The notes beneath the pieces were generated by a model. It ran no database searches, was not told the origin of the DNA, and saw nothing but the letters and a program-made list of their open reading frames with translations. This document shows, one piece after another, positions 1 to 7,417 of a stretch of DNA of 56,599 bases. Each line of letters begins with the position of its first letter. Positions within the stretch are counted from its first letter, which is position 1. The position numbers and the translations under genes are program-made. Source of the DNA: Candidatus Polarisedimenticolia bacterium (GTDB lineage: Bacteria > Acidobacteriota > Polarisedimenticolia > Gp22-AA2); the NCBI GenBank assembly GCA_036001465.1, contig DASYUH010000044.1:1-56599 (forward strand), in the 5' to 3' direction.

Positions 1-293
1 CGATGCGCCGAGCCGGCCACCAGGCCGGCGGCGATGGGCCGGCTCAGCTCCGGACGCTTCAGGTAATAGGAAAACGCGAAGCTCTGCTGGGAGAAGGTGC
101 GACCGCAGCTGAGGCAGCGGAACCGGGGCACGACCCGGCCGTCGCATCGGCGTCGGTAGGTGCCGTGCGAAAGACAGCGCAAGATCCCATTGCGTCGATG
201 GTGCTCGGCGCACGCGGGCCAGGGACAGAAGGCAGGAACGAAGGATTCCGGGCGCACCAACTCGACGATGACGGCGCGGTCCATGACCGGCAT
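1..293 (-). CDS. Zinc-ribbon, transposase-like protein, 3' end cut by window edge
   Basis: Reading the minus strand from ATG at 293 gives an open frame of 97 codons that runs off the left edge. The codon just before the ATG is TAG, so the start is 293 or the in-frame ATG at 284. The protein has a CPWPAC pair, then RFRCLSCGRTFS (a CX2C knuckle) followed by basic and aromatic residues and YYLKRPEL. That layout is a zinc ribbon as found at the N-terminus of IS-type transposases and related DNA-binding proteins. The expected helix-turn-helix and catalytic domain would lie outside the window. It is divergent from trxB. The family call is inference from the motif; the reading frame itself is clear. 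Confidence 0.6.
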   Translation of the reverse strand, partial: MPVMDRAVIVELVRPESFVPAFCPWPACAEHHRRNGILRCLSHGTYRRRCDGRVVPRFRCLSCGRTFSQQSFAFSYYLKRPELSRPIAAGLVAGSAH

Positions 294-412
294 CTATCAA
301 GATGCAGGCCAGAATCGAGCTTACACCGGAACCTGGAGCCGCACCCGAGTATGGCCATTACCCCGTTCGCGGGTGAACACCCAAGACAGGACAGTTCCCG
401 CCCGTGAACGTT

Positions 413-434
413 TCCCGCTACCATCCCGCTACCA
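413..434. repeat. Two perfect 11-bp tandem repeats (TCCCGCTACCA)
   Basis: The 11-mer TCCCGCTACCA occurs at 413-423 and again at 424-434 without a gap. A weaker copy starts near 396. The 11-bp period is about one helical turn, so both copies face the same side of the DNA. They lie about 30 bp upstream of the putative trxB -10 box, where an activator could bind. Function is inferred. Confidence 0.45.
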
Positions 435-460
435 CACTCTCGGCACCACTATGTGAGAGA

Positions 461-469
461 TGCTATGAT
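461..469 (+). promoter_or_regulatory. Extended -10 promoter candidate for trxB
   Basis: TGC followed by TATGAT (464-469) makes an extended -10 element (TGn-TATGAT). No good -35 box lies 16-18 bp upstream, which is tolerated in extended -10 promoters. Transcription would start near 476, giving a leader of about 64 nt before the trxB ATG at 540. Confidence 0.4.
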
Positions 470-539
470 GTGCGGCCCTTGGCGGGTGGTCCCTCTGCCG
501 GAGGCGCGCCCGACGGCGGATGGGGAGAAGGGAAGTGGC

Positions 540-1466
540 ATGAAGGCCAGAGATGTGGTGATTCTCGGATCCGGATGCGCCGGGCTGACGGCGGCGGTCT
601 ATGCCGCGCGGGCCAACCTGAAACCCCTGCTCGTCGACGGCCACGAGTCGGGCGGGCAGCTGAGCCTGACGACCGACGTCGAGAATTTCCCGGGGTTCCC
701 GGACGGAGTCCTCGGCCCGGAGCTGATCGAAAAAATGCGCCAGCAGGCGGCGCGTTTCGGCACGGAGTACCTGAGCGGGGCGGCCACCGCCGCCGACCTG
801 TCTCAGCGGCCCTTCCGCCTGACGGTCGCCGGCCACGGTGACACGCTCTGCAGGACCCTCATCGTGGCGACCGGAGCGTCGGCGCGGATGCTCGGGCTCG
901 AGTCCGAGCGACGGCTCCTGGGACACGGGGTGTCGACCTGCGCCACCTGCGACGGGTACTTCTTCAAGGAGAAGGACCTGATGGTGGTCGGCGGGGGGGA
1001 TTCGGCGATCGAGGAAGGGACCTTCCTGACCAAGTTCGCGCGCCGGGTGACCATCGTGCACCGTCGCGACGCGCTGCGCGCCTCCAAGATCATGCAGGAC
1101 CGGGCCCGCAAGAATCCCAAGGTTGATTTTCTCTGGGACACCGCGGTGGAGGAGGTCCTCGGCAAGGACAAGGTCGAGGGAGCGCGGGTGCGCAACCTGA
1201 AATCGGGCGAGGAAACCGTGAAGAAGATCGACGGCCTGTTCGTCGCGATCGGCCACACACCCAACACCCGCCTGTTCGAGGGGCAGCTCGAGCTCGACAA
1301 GGCCGGCTACATCGTCACGCACGAGGGGAGCCGGACCAGCATTCCCGGCGTGTTCGCCGCGGGGGACTGCCAGGACCACGTCTACCGCCAGGCGGTCACG
1401 GCCGCCGGCAGCGGCTGCATGGCCGCGATCGACGCGGAGCGCTTCCTCGAAGCCGAGGGCCACTGA
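540..1466 (+). CDS. trxB: Thioredoxin reductase
   Basis: This is a 308-residue FAD/NADPH flavoenzyme that reduces thioredoxin in the cytoplasm. The FAD-binding GSGCAGLTAA motif is at residues 10-19. The redox-active pair is CATC (C134, C137), in the order typical of low-molecular-weight bacterial TrxB. The NADPH-binding GGGDSAIEEG motif and the C-terminal FAD segment with GVFAAGDC are both present. An in-frame start exists at 453, but ATG 540 is preferred: it has a purine-rich ribosome site (GGGGAGAAGGG) just upstream, and the protein then begins right at the Rossmann strand at normal family length. The next gene follows after 3 nt. Confidence 0.95.
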   Translation: MKARDVVILGSGCAGLTAAVYAARANLKPLLVDGHESGGQLSLTTDVENFPGFPDGVLGPELIEKMRQQAARFGTEYLSGAATAADLSQRPFRLTVAGHGDTLCRTLIVATGASARMLGLESERRLLGHGVSTCATCDGYFFKEKDLMVVGGGDSAIEEGTFLTKFARRVTIVHRRDALRASKIMQDRARKNPKVDFLWDTAVEEVLGKDKVEGARVRNLKSGEETVKKIDGLFVAIGHTPNTRLFEGQLELDKAGYIVTHEGSRTSIPGVFAAGDCQDHVYRQAVTAAGSGCMAAIDAERFLEAEGH

Positions 1467-1469
1467 CCC

Positions 1470-1652
1470 GTGGGCGATCTGATGGAAGAGCTGCTCGAAT
1501 CGATCGAACGGGCGGTGGTGGTCCTCAAGGCCCGCCCGGAGGCGCGCTACGCCTCGGACGTCGAGAACCTCTTGCGGATCAAGCGCATCCTCCAGGGGCT
1601 GGACCCGGAGGAGATCGAAGCCCTTCTGGAAGACGACGACGAGGAAGAGTAG
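1470..1652 (+). CDS. Small acidic protein of unknown function
   Basis: This 60-residue protein starts at GTG 3 nt after trxB (an in-frame ATG at 1482 is possible) and probably shares its transcript. It is helical and highly charged: LLESIERAVVVLKARPEAR, then RIKRILQGLDPEEIEALLE, with a C-terminal run of eight Asp/Glu. No signal peptide, membrane segment or cysteine is visible. I do not recognise the family. The amphipathic pattern and clean operon position support a real gene. Confidence 0.6.
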   Translation: MGDLMEELLESIERAVVVLKARPEARYASDVENLLRIKRILQGLDPEEIEALLEDDDEEE

Positions 1653-1666
1653 ACCCCCGCGGGGGT
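1653..1666. terminator. 14-bp perfect palindrome between convergent genes, possible bidirectional terminator
   Basis: ACCCCCGCGGGGGT is self-complementary and sits exactly between the stop of the small protein (1652) and the 3' end of the minus-strand tRNA (1672). There is no clear U-tract on either side, so intrinsic termination is only a guess based on position and symmetry. Confidence 0.4.
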
Positions 1667-1671
1667 GAAGT

Positions 1672-1757
1672 TGGTGCCGGAGGCGGGATTTGAACCCGCA
1701 TGCCTTTTGGGCGCCACCCCCTCAAGATGGTGTGTCTGCCAGTTCCACCACTCCGGC
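1672..1757 (-). tRNA. tRNA-Leu (anticodon GAG), CCA encoded
   Basis: The minus strand folds as a class II tRNA of 86 nt including an encoded CCA (1672-1674). The acceptor stem is GCCGGAG/CTCCGGC with discriminator A. The anticodon stem is CCATC/GGTGG around loop TTGAGGG, so the anticodon is GAG and it reads CUC/CUU leucine codons. A long variable arm (CGCCCAAAAGGCATG) and a T arm with GGTTCAAATCC complete the fold. It lies 35 nt downstream of secG on the same strand, the same neighbour pair as secG-leuU in E. coli. Confidence 0.97.
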
Positions 1758-1792
1758 ACGACGGAGCGGCGGCCGCCGCTCCGGGTCATTTC

Positions 1793-2155
1793 CTATTTCG
1801 GGGCCGGGCTGGCCGCCGGCTGAGGCGCCGCGCCGGCGTCGGCCGGGGCCTCGGGCTGGGGCGTCGGACTGGCCGGCGCCGCCTGGGTCGAGGGTGCCGC
1901 CTCGTCGAGCACCGAGCCTCCGCCCCGCCGCGACCCGATCAGGGCCAGGCCGAGGGAGGTCATCATGAACAGGATGGCCGCAATGGTCGTCGCCTTGGTG
2001 AGGACCGTGGCGGCCCCGCGGCTGCCGAGGGCGGTCTGGCTGCCGCCGCCCCCGAAGGCGCCGGCCAGATCGGCCGCCTTGCCGCTCTGCAGGAGGACCA
2101 CCATGATCAGGATGAAGCAGACGATGACGTGCAGGACGATCAGCGCGATTTCCAT
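1793..2155 (-). CDS. secG: Protein translocase subunit SecG
   Basis: This 120-residue inner-membrane protein has two hydrophobic helices (about residues 4-22 and 53-73). Between them is the conserved cytoplasmic loop with LLQSGKAADLAGAFGGGGSQ and TVLTKAT. SecG joins SecYE and eases SecA-driven protein export. The C-terminal tail of about 40 residues is rich in Ala and Pro and is not conserved in the family. It lies 67 nt after tpiA and just before tRNA-Leu, an arrangement seen in many bacteria. Confidence 0.95.
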   Translation of the reverse strand: MEIALIVLHVIVCFILIMVVLLQSGKAADLAGAFGGGGSQTALGSRGAATVLTKATTIAAILFMMTSLGLALIGSRRGGGSVLDEAAPSTQAAPASPTPQPEAPADAGAAPQPAASPAPK

Positions 2156-2222
2156 GCTCTTCGACGTGCCTCCCAGAAGAAGACGCTAACCCTAGCACAC
2201 CGTGCCACAGGCGTTCAATCCC

Positions 2223-2969
2223 TCAGCGATACGCGGTGATACGGGCAAATTCGTCGGCTTTCAACGACGCGCCGCCGACGAGCGCTCCGTCCACTCCCGG
2301 CGTGCGCATCAGCTCGTCGACGTTCGACGAGGTCACGCTTCCGCCGTAGAGGATGCGCACTCCCGAGCCCGCCTCGCCGAACAGTCCCGCCAGCTCCCTG
2401 CGAATCAGATCATGCATCTCGGCCGCCTGGGCGGGGGTCGCCGACTTGCCCGTGCCGATGGCCCAGACCGGCTCATAGGCGATCTGCAGGCGGGGAGCGG
2501 CGCCCGGTGCCACCCCCTCCAGGCCGCGGGCCAGCTGCGTCTGCACCACCGTGGCCGCCTTGCCCGATGTCCGCTCCATCTCGTCCTCTCCCACGCAGAG
2601 CACCGGCGACAGGCCGCAGCGCAGGGCGGCGGCGATCTTGCGGGAGGCTGCGCGATCCGATTCCTCGAGATGGCGTCGTCTCTCGGAGTGCGCCACCAGG
2701 ACGTAGGTCACGCCCGCCTCCTGGAGCATCGGACCCGAAATCTCCCCCGTATAAGGCCCCTCGTCCTCCCAGAACAGGTTTTGCGCCGCCAGGCGCACCG
2801 GACTCCCCTCGAGGAGGCGGGCGATCGCGCTCAGGGCGACGAACGGCGGGGCGAGGGCGATCTCGCGGTCGCCGGCGACTTTCAGGAGGGGCAGGAGCGT
2901 CCGCACGTACGCCTGGGCGTCCGAGACCGTCAGGTGCATCTTCCAGTTGCCGATCAGGAGGCGGAGCAT
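2223..2969 (-). CDS. tpiA: Triosephosphate isomerase
   Basis: This enzyme interconverts dihydroxyacetone phosphate and glyceraldehyde 3-phosphate. Active-site residues are visible: K10 in NWKM, H94 in VAHSERR and E166 in YEPVWAIGTG, and the phosphate-binding GG motif is near the C-terminus (ILYGGS). A GTG at 2981 overlaps the pgk stop as GTGA and would add four residues. ATG 2969 is preferred because GAGGGGG sits just upstream and the protein then begins MLRLLIGNWKMH at the usual length (248 residues). Confidence 0.95.
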   Translation of the reverse strand: MLRLLIGNWKMHLTVSDAQAYVRTLLPLLKVAGDREIALAPPFVALSAIARLLEGSPVRLAAQNLFWEDEGPYTGEISGPMLQEAGVTYVLVAHSERRRHLEESDRAASRKIAAALRCGLSPVLCVGEDEMERTSGKAATVVQTQLARGLEGVAPGAAPRLQIAYEPVWAIGTGKSATPAQAAEMHDLIRRELAGLFGEAGSGVRILYGGSVTSSNVDELMRTPGVDGALVGGASLKADEFARITAYR

Positions 2970-2977
2970 GGGCCCCC

Positions 2978-4192
2978 TCACCGGGCCCGAGCCGCGTCCG
3001 GGGCGGCATCGGCCAGCGCCAGGATGCCGGGCAGGTCGACCCCGGACAGGAACTCGAGCGACGCGCCGCCGCCGGTCGACAGGTGCGAGAAGCCCGAGAC
3101 GAGCCCCAGGCGGTTCACGGCGGCGATCGAATCGCCCCCTCCCACGACCGAGAAGGCCCCCGTCGCCGCGATGGCCCGGGCCAGGGCCCCGGTCCCCTCG
3201 TCATAAGGGGGCACTTCGCACAATCCGACCGGGCCGTTCCAGAACACGGTGCGCGCCCTCTCGATCTCCGCGGCGTAAGCGGCGCGCGTCTGCGGCCCGA
3301 TGTCCAGCCCGACGAACCCGTCCTCGATCTCCGGGCCCGAGGTGGTCCGGCACGGACTGCCGGGCTCGGGGGAGCGGGCGACGACGTGGTCCAGGGGCAG
3401 CCGGATGCGCACGCCCGAGTTCATGCCGCGGGTCAAGATGGCGTTCGCGTGGTCGAGGCGATCATCCTCCGATCGCGAGCCGCCGATCGGCACCCCCCGC
3501 GCCTTCATGAACGTGTAGGCCATGGCGCCGCCGATCAGGATCGCCTCCACCTTGTCGATCAGGTTGAGCATGAGATCGATCTTGTCCGAAACCTTGGCCC
3601 CACCGAGGATCGCCACGTACGGCTTGTCGGGATTCTCCCGCAGGCGGGTCAGGGCCTTGATCTCGCCGTCCATCAGGAGGCCCGAGGCGGGGGTGGCGAG
3701 GTGCCGCGTGATGCCGACCACGGAGGCGTGCGCGCGGTGGGCCGTGCCGAACGCGTCATTGACGTACAGATTGGCCAGGGAGGCCAGGCGGCGCGAGAAC
3801 TCGGCGTCGTTCGCCTCCTCCTCGGGGTGGAAGCGGAGGTTCTCGAGGACCAGCGCCTCTCCGGCGCGCAGCGCCCCGGCCATCTGAGCGGCCCGTTCCC
3901 CGACGCAGTCGTCCGCCATCCGCACCTCCGTTCCAAGGAGCGCCCCGAGGCGCAGGGCCACGGGCTTCAGGCTCATCCCGGGCACGATCCGGCCCTTCGG
4001 CCGGCCAAGGTGCGAGGCGACGACCGGCAGCCCGCCACGATCGAGGAGCAGCTTCAGGGTGGGGAGGGAGGCGCGGATGCGCGTGTCGTCCGCCACCCCG
4101 CCGTCCTTGAGCGGCACGTTGAAATCGGCCCGGACGAACACCCTCCGGCCGCGGACGTCCAGGTCGCGCACCGACACCTTGCGGATCGTCAT
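2978..4192 (-). CDS. pgk: Phosphoglycerate kinase
   Basis: This 404-residue enzyme transfers phosphate from 1,3-bisphosphoglycerate to ADP. The N-terminal [12 protein letters not shown] and SHLGRPKG motifs bind the substrate. [11 protein letters not shown] leads into the C-terminal nucleotide-binding domain, and the closing GGGDSIAAV motif and the terminal [10 protein letters not shown] are present. The ATG overlaps the gap stop as ATGA, and its own stop touches tpiA, so the three enzymes are probably translated from one message. Confidence 0.97.
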   Translation of the reverse strand: MTIRKVSVRDLDVRGRRVFVRADFNVPLKDGGVADDTRIRASLPTLKLLLDRGGLPVVASHLGRPKGRIVPGMSLKPVALRLGALLGTEVRMADDCVGERAAQMAGALRAGEALVLENLRFHPEEEANDAEFSRRLASLANLYVNDAFGTAHRAHASVVGITRHLATPASGLLMDGEIKALTRLRENPDKPYVAILGGAKVSDKIDLMLNLIDKVEAILIGGAMAYTFMKARGVPIGGSRSEDDRLDHANAILTRGMNSGVRIRLPLDHVVARSPEPGSPCRTTSGPEIEDGFVGLDIGPQTRAAYAAEIERARTVFWNGPVGLCEVPPYDEGTGALARAIAATGAFSVVGGGDSIAAVNRLGLVSGFSHLSTGGGASLEFLSGVDLPGILALADAAPDAARAR

Positions 4193-5208
4193 CCCGACAT
4201 CCGCGCGCCGCGATCCCCGCGATGCATGTGGCGCACCAGATCGGCCAGGCGCTGCACGTAGCCGCGCTCGTTATCGTACCAGGCGAAGACCTTCAGGAAC
4301 GTCCCGCCGTCGAGCGACAGGAGCGGCACGTCGATCACCGCGGAGCGCGTGTCCCCCAGGTAGTCGATCGACACCAGCTCCTCGTCGGAGAGCCCGAGGA
4401 TGCCCCGGAGATCTCCTTCCGCGGCCTGCCGGAACGCGGCGCGCGCCGCCACGAGGTCGGCCGCCTTCTTCAGGACGATGGTCAGGTCGATGATCGACAC
4501 GGCCGCGGTCGGGACGCGCACCGCCAGGCAGTGCACCCGCCCGGCCAGCTCGGGGAGGACCTGGCCGATGGCGTCGGCCGCCGTGGTCGAGGTCGGGATC
4601 ATCGACATCCCGGCGGCCCGGGCCCGGCGCGGATCGGCGTGGGGCGCGTCGACCAGCACCTGGTTGTTGGTGTAGCAGTGCACCGTGGTCATCGCCGCCC
4701 GCTCGACACCGAAGCTCCGCTGGCTCACCGACAGGATCGCCGCCATGGCGTTCGTGGTACAGGAGGCGTTCGACAGGACGAGATGACGCGCCGGATCGAA
4801 CAGGTGGTGGTTCACGCCGTAGCACACGGTCAGGTCGGCGTCGGGGGAAGGGGAGGTGATGATGACCCGCCGGGCGCCGGACTCGAGATGCCCGGATGCG
4901 GCGGCGCGTGACACGAACCGGCCGGTCGCCTCGAGCACCACGTCCACGCCGTCCCATGGGATGGCGGCCGGATCGGCGACGCGGGTGCAGCGGATGGTGC
5001 GGCCGCCCGCGACGATCGCCCCGTCCCGGGCGACCGTTTCGACCTCGAGCCGTCCCGCCAGGGAGTCGTGCCGCAGGGGGTGCGCCAGGATCCCGGGCGC
5101 GGCCAGATCGTTCACCGCGACGACCTCCAGGTCGTCGCGCCCCAGCGCCAGGCGCAGGAAGCCACGCCCGATGCGGCCCAGGCCGTTGATGCCGATGCGG
5201 ATCGCCAC
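4189..5208 (-). CDS. gap: Glyceraldehyde-3-phosphate dehydrogenase, type I
   Basis: This 339-residue NAD-dependent glycolytic enzyme is the first gene of the gap-pgk-tpiA-secG operon. The N-terminal Rossmann motif is GINGLGRIGRGF, with VND at residues 32-34 pointing to NAD preference. The catalytic cysteine is C150 in SNASCTTNAM, and H177 lies in TVHCYTNNQ. The frame stays open upstream to 5862, but GTG 5208 is the start because GGAGGAG lies just before it and the protein then begins exactly at the fold. Confidence 0.96.
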   Translation of the reverse strand: MAIRIGINGLGRIGRGFLRLALGRDDLEVVAVNDLAAPGILAHPLRHDSLAGRLEVETVARDGAIVAGGRTIRCTRVADPAAIPWDGVDVVLEATGRFVSRAAASGHLESGARRVIITSPSPDADLTVCYGVNHHLFDPARHLVLSNASCTTNAMAAILSVSQRSFGVERAAMTTVHCYTNNQVLVDAPHADPRRARAAGMSMIPTSTTAADAIGQVLPELAGRVHCLAVRVPTAAVSIIDLTIVLKKAADLVAARAAFRQAAEGDLRGILGLSDEELVSIDYLGDTRSAVIDVPLLSLDGGTFLKVFAWYDNERGYVQRLADLVRHMHRGDRGARMSG

Positions 5209-5228
5209 GCGCTCCTCCGGAACGCCCC

Positions 5229-5234
5229 AGTATA
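5229..5234 (-). promoter_or_regulatory. -10 box candidate for the gap operon
   Basis: TATACT on the minus strand lies 20 nt upstream of the gap GTG, leaving a short leader that contains GGAGGAG. No convincing -35 sequence is found 16-18 bp upstream. The position fits the intergenic space shared with the divergent DUF192 gene. Confidence 0.35.
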
Positions 5235-5247
5235 TCCCGCGCGGTTC

Positions 5248-5277
5248 TTGACGTGTTGCGCGGGCGGCGTGTAGGAT
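5248..5277 (+). promoter_or_regulatory. Sigma70-type promoter for the DUF192 gene
   Basis: TTGACG (5248-5253) and TAGGAT (5272-5277) are separated by 18 bp, close to the vegetative consensus. Transcription would start around 5284, about 40 nt before the TTG start at 5326. The spacing and orientation fit the divergent layout with gap. Confidence 0.55.
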
Positions 5278-5325
5278 GCGCGGCATCCCCGACAAGTCGA
5301 GCCGTAGCGTGGTTATGGAGGTGAA

Positions 5326-5874
5326 TTGATAAGGGACCCTCTGATGACCCTTGGACGCTCCGTTCTGGCGATCGCCGTCGCGGCCGGCGCGCCCTCGGGA
5401 GGATGCACCGCGGCGCCGCCGGGGAATGCGGGACCAAGCGCGGCGCCGCAGCAGGCCGGCGGGGCGCCCGCGGAGCCTCGGCGGGACGCACGGCGCGCCG
5501 AAGTGCGGTTCCCGAAAGGGCGCGTGCTCAAGGCCGAGATCGCCGACACGCCGGAGCGCTGGGCGCGCGGCTACATGTTCCGCCGCGAGGTGGGGGAGAA
5601 CGACGCCATGGTGTTCGTTTTTCCCGAGCCGGGCTTTCACCCGTTCTGGATGAAGAACACGCTCGTCCCGCTCGACATCATCTGGATGGACGACAAGGGC
5701 GCGATCGTCCACATCGAAGCGGGCACACCGCCCTGCAAGGCGGATCCGTGTCCCAGCTACGGCCCGCTGCGCATGGTGTCGTCCGTTCTCGAGGTGCGAG
5801 CCGGGACGGCGGCCGCGGAAGCCCTTCGGACGGGGGATCGTCTGGCGATCACCGTTCCGCAATCCGGCGACTGA
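5326..5874 (+). CDS. Exported DUF192 family protein
   Basis: A short hydrophobic N-terminus (SVLAIAVAAGA) ends in PSGGC, so this may be a lipoprotein, although the residues before the cysteine are not a standard lipobox. An Ala/Pro-rich linker follows. The DUF192 domain covers about residues 55-180, with the conserved RRxxGEND-like stretch, HPFWMKNTLVPLDIIW and SVLEVRAG. The biochemical role of DUF192 is not established. TTG 5326 is chosen because GGAGGTGA lies just upstream (5317-5324); ATG 5344 is the alternative. Confidence 0.8.
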   Translation: MIRDPLMTLGRSVLAIAVAAGAPSGGCTAAPPGNAGPSAAPQQAGGAPAEPRRDARRAEVRFPKGRVLKAEIADTPERWARGYMFRREVGENDAMVFVFPEPGFHPFWMKNTLVPLDIIWMDDKGAIVHIEAGTPPCKADPCPSYGPLRMVSSVLEVRAGTAAAEALRTGDRLAITVPQSGD

Positions 5875-5937
5875 AAATCGTCGGTGCGTCAGGAGGCCAA
5901 CAGCGCGAATAAGCGGACCGTTTCGCCTTGACCCTCC

Positions 5938-5966
5938 GGCGGATTCGTCGTAAAGGACAGGATACG
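5938..5966 (+). promoter_or_regulatory. Promoter candidate for the lytic transglycosylase gene
   Basis: TTGACC (5938-5943) and TAAAGG (5961-5966) are separated by 17 bp in the gap before the gene. The -10 box is a weak match. The gene 24 nt downstream has a strong ribosome site. Confidence 0.35.
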
Positions 5967-5989
5967 ACTCGGGGTTTCAGGAGGTGACG

Positions 5990-6616
5990 ATGAAGTTTTT
6001 CGCGCAAACGCTCTTCGCGATCGCGTCCCTGGTTTTCGGGTTCTTCATGGGAGTGCGGTACCAGGTGCGCATCCACAGCTTGAATGAGGTCAGCGCCCTC
6101 GTCCAGGCGCAGAAGGGGAAGATCGACAGCCTGCGGGACCAGAATCAACGCCTGCAGACCGTCATGCTCCTGCGTGACTTCCTCGAGAACGAGCGCATCC
6201 GGCTGCCGCAGGAGACGGTGAACGACATTGCCGGCTCCATCCACCAGGCGTCCGTGCGGTACAGCCTGCCGCCGGAGATGATCCTGGCGGTCATCCGGAT
6301 CGAGAGCGCATTCAACATCAACGCCCTGTCGAACAAGGGGGCGGTCGGCCTGATGCAGATCCTCCCTTCGACCGCCCAGGAAATTGCCCACGATCTGCGC
6401 ATGGAATGGAGCGGCGAGGATCTCCTGCGCAATCCGCAGGCGAATATCGAAATGGGCGCCTATTACCTCACAAAGATGATCTCCCAGTTCAACGACCTGT
6501 CGGTCGCCCTGGCCGCCTACAACCACGGCCCCGGGCGCATCGCCGAGCTCAACGAGGCGAAAGCCGATCTGCCGATGGACTACGCCGAGAAGGTGCTCTC
6601 CCACTACACCCCCTGA
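5990..6616 (+). CDS. Membrane-anchored lytic transglycosylase (SLT domain)
   Basis: The 208-residue protein begins with one membrane helix (residues 2-22) and then a short coiled coil (LVQAQKGKIDSLRDQNQRLQ). From residue 90 it has a lysozyme-like SLT domain. The catalytic glutamate is E105 in IRIESAFN, followed by GAVGLMQILPSTA and AAYNHGPGRI, the substrate-groove motifs of Slt/MltC-type enzymes. It should cleave the glycan strands of peptidoglycan from the periplasmic side. ATG 5990 is placed 5 nt after a near-perfect AGGAGGTGA; GTG 5984 lies inside that site and is unlikely. Confidence 0.9.
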   Translation: MKFFAQTLFAIASLVFGFFMGVRYQVRIHSLNEVSALVQAQKGKIDSLRDQNQRLQTVMLLRDFLENERIRLPQETVNDIAGSIHQASVRYSLPPEMILAVIRIESAFNINALSNKGAVGLMQILPSTAQEIAHDLRMEWSGEDLLRNPQANIEMGAYYLTKMISQFNDLSVALAAYNHGPGRIAELNEAKADLPMDYAEKVLSHYTP

Positions 6617-6882
6617 GGCTCGCCCCTCCCGCGCTGCGGATCGGGCAGTTCTCAGTCACGGGTGGCGGGGCGGGGCGCGGTGCGGCTCATGGCTCGCCGC
6701 GTGTACCCTCAGCGACCTTCTCGTCCGGGCAACCGCGTCTCGAAATCGCCACACCGCGCCGCGCCCGCCACCTGAGCCTGACACGCCCCGTCCGCCGCCG
6801 TGAAGCGCCCCTCTTGGTGTGTCGTGGAGACACCCTCGCGTGCCGCTCGCGCGCTTCGGCCGCAGGCAGCAGATGAGAAGAG
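6617..6882. other. GC-rich intergenic stretch without a recognisable gene
   Basis: Open frames here are random, Arg/Pro-rich and without motifs. I see no tRNA, no terminator with a T-run and no conserved domain. The stretch leads into the hairpin at 6883-6975 and the nuo promoter. Confidence 0.5.
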
Positions 6883-6975
6883 TGACGCCGCGATCCGCCG
6901 GGGGAACGCCGGTGTTGGCTGGGAGGCCGGGGCGGGCGTCCGAAACAGGCGTTGTCTCGGCGGGTCGCGGCGTTG
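6883..6975. repeat. Long imperfect inverted repeat (28-bp arms) upstream of the nuo operon
   Basis: Bases 6883-6910 pair with 6948-6975 in one register. As RNA, 22 positions are Watson-Crick, 5 are G-U and 1 (6904/6954) is a mismatch. The core 6885-6900/6958-6973 has 15 Watson-Crick pairs and one G-U. The 37-nt loop is G-rich. The right arm runs into the -35 box of the nuo promoter (6973-6978). No T-run follows, so it does not look like a normal terminator. It could be an operator, a small mobile palindrome, or a structured RNA if transcription starts further upstream. Confidence 0.7.
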
Positions 6976-7002
6976 ACACTTTCCGGCCCGTGGTGCTACC
7001 TT
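6973..7002 (+). promoter_or_regulatory. Sigma70-type promoter of the nuo-atp operon
   Basis: TTGACA (6973-6978) is a perfect -35 box, followed after 18 bp by TACCTT (6997-7002). The leader to the nuoA start at 7064 would be about 55 nt. The -35 box overlaps the right arm of the long inverted repeat. Confidence 0.6.
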
Positions 7003-7063
7003 ACGCCCTCCGTAGCGCCCGCGGCCACGCAAGCGGGCGGTGTGTGTGCCGGGGAGGCGCCGC

Positions 7064-7417
7064 GTGGTCGAGTACGCTCCCATCCTGATCTTCCTCGCCG
7101 TGGCCACGGTCTTCCCGGTGGTCACCCTGGTGGTCGCGCGCCTGCTCCGGCCGGCCCGGTACAACCCGGTCAAGGCCGAGGCCTACGAGTGCGGCGTGCC
7201 TCCGAGCGGCGAGGCGCGGGCCCGCTATCCGGTCCGGTTCTACGTCATCGCCGTGCTGTTCGTGGTGTTCGACGTCGAGACGATATTCCTGTTCCCGTGG
7301 GCGGTGAAGTTCCGTGCCCTGGGGATGTTCGGGTTCCTGGAGATGCTCGTCTTCCTCGGCATCCTGATCGTCGGGTACGCCTATGTCTGGAAGAAAGGAG
7401 CCCTGGAGTGGGTCTGA
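7064..7417 (+). CDS. nuoA: NADH-quinone oxidoreductase subunit A
   Basis: This 117-residue complex I membrane subunit has three transmembrane helices. [16 protein letters not shown] forms the loop carrying the conserved cysteine at the quinone-site entrance, and [12 protein letters not shown] is the family signature in helix 2. GTG 7064 is chosen over GTG 7040 because GGGGAGG sits 6 nt upstream and the encoded protein then starts VEYAPI as usual. It is the first of eleven contiguous nuo genes. Confidence 0.95.
   Translation: MVEYAPILIFLAVATVFPVVTLVVARLLRPARYNPVKAEAYECGVPPSGEARARYPVRFYVIAVLFVVFDVETIFLFPWAVKFRALGMFGFLEMLVFLGILIVGYAYVWKKGALEWV

Noticed and set aside
453-539. N-terminal extension of trxB from the in-frame start at 453.
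   Set aside because: ATG 540 has a ribosome site and gives the normal family N-terminus; the extension would also overlap the putative -10 box.
5209-5862. Open frame extending gap upstream by about 218 codons on the minus strand.
   Set aside because: It is the antisense of the DUF192 gene, Arg/Gly-rich and without motifs; GTG 5208 has GGAGGAG upstream.
6656-7173. Open frames of 100-150 codons on the minus strand before nuoA.
   Set aside because: The composition is Arg/Pro-rich with no motif or ribosome site, typical of random frames in GC-rich DNA.
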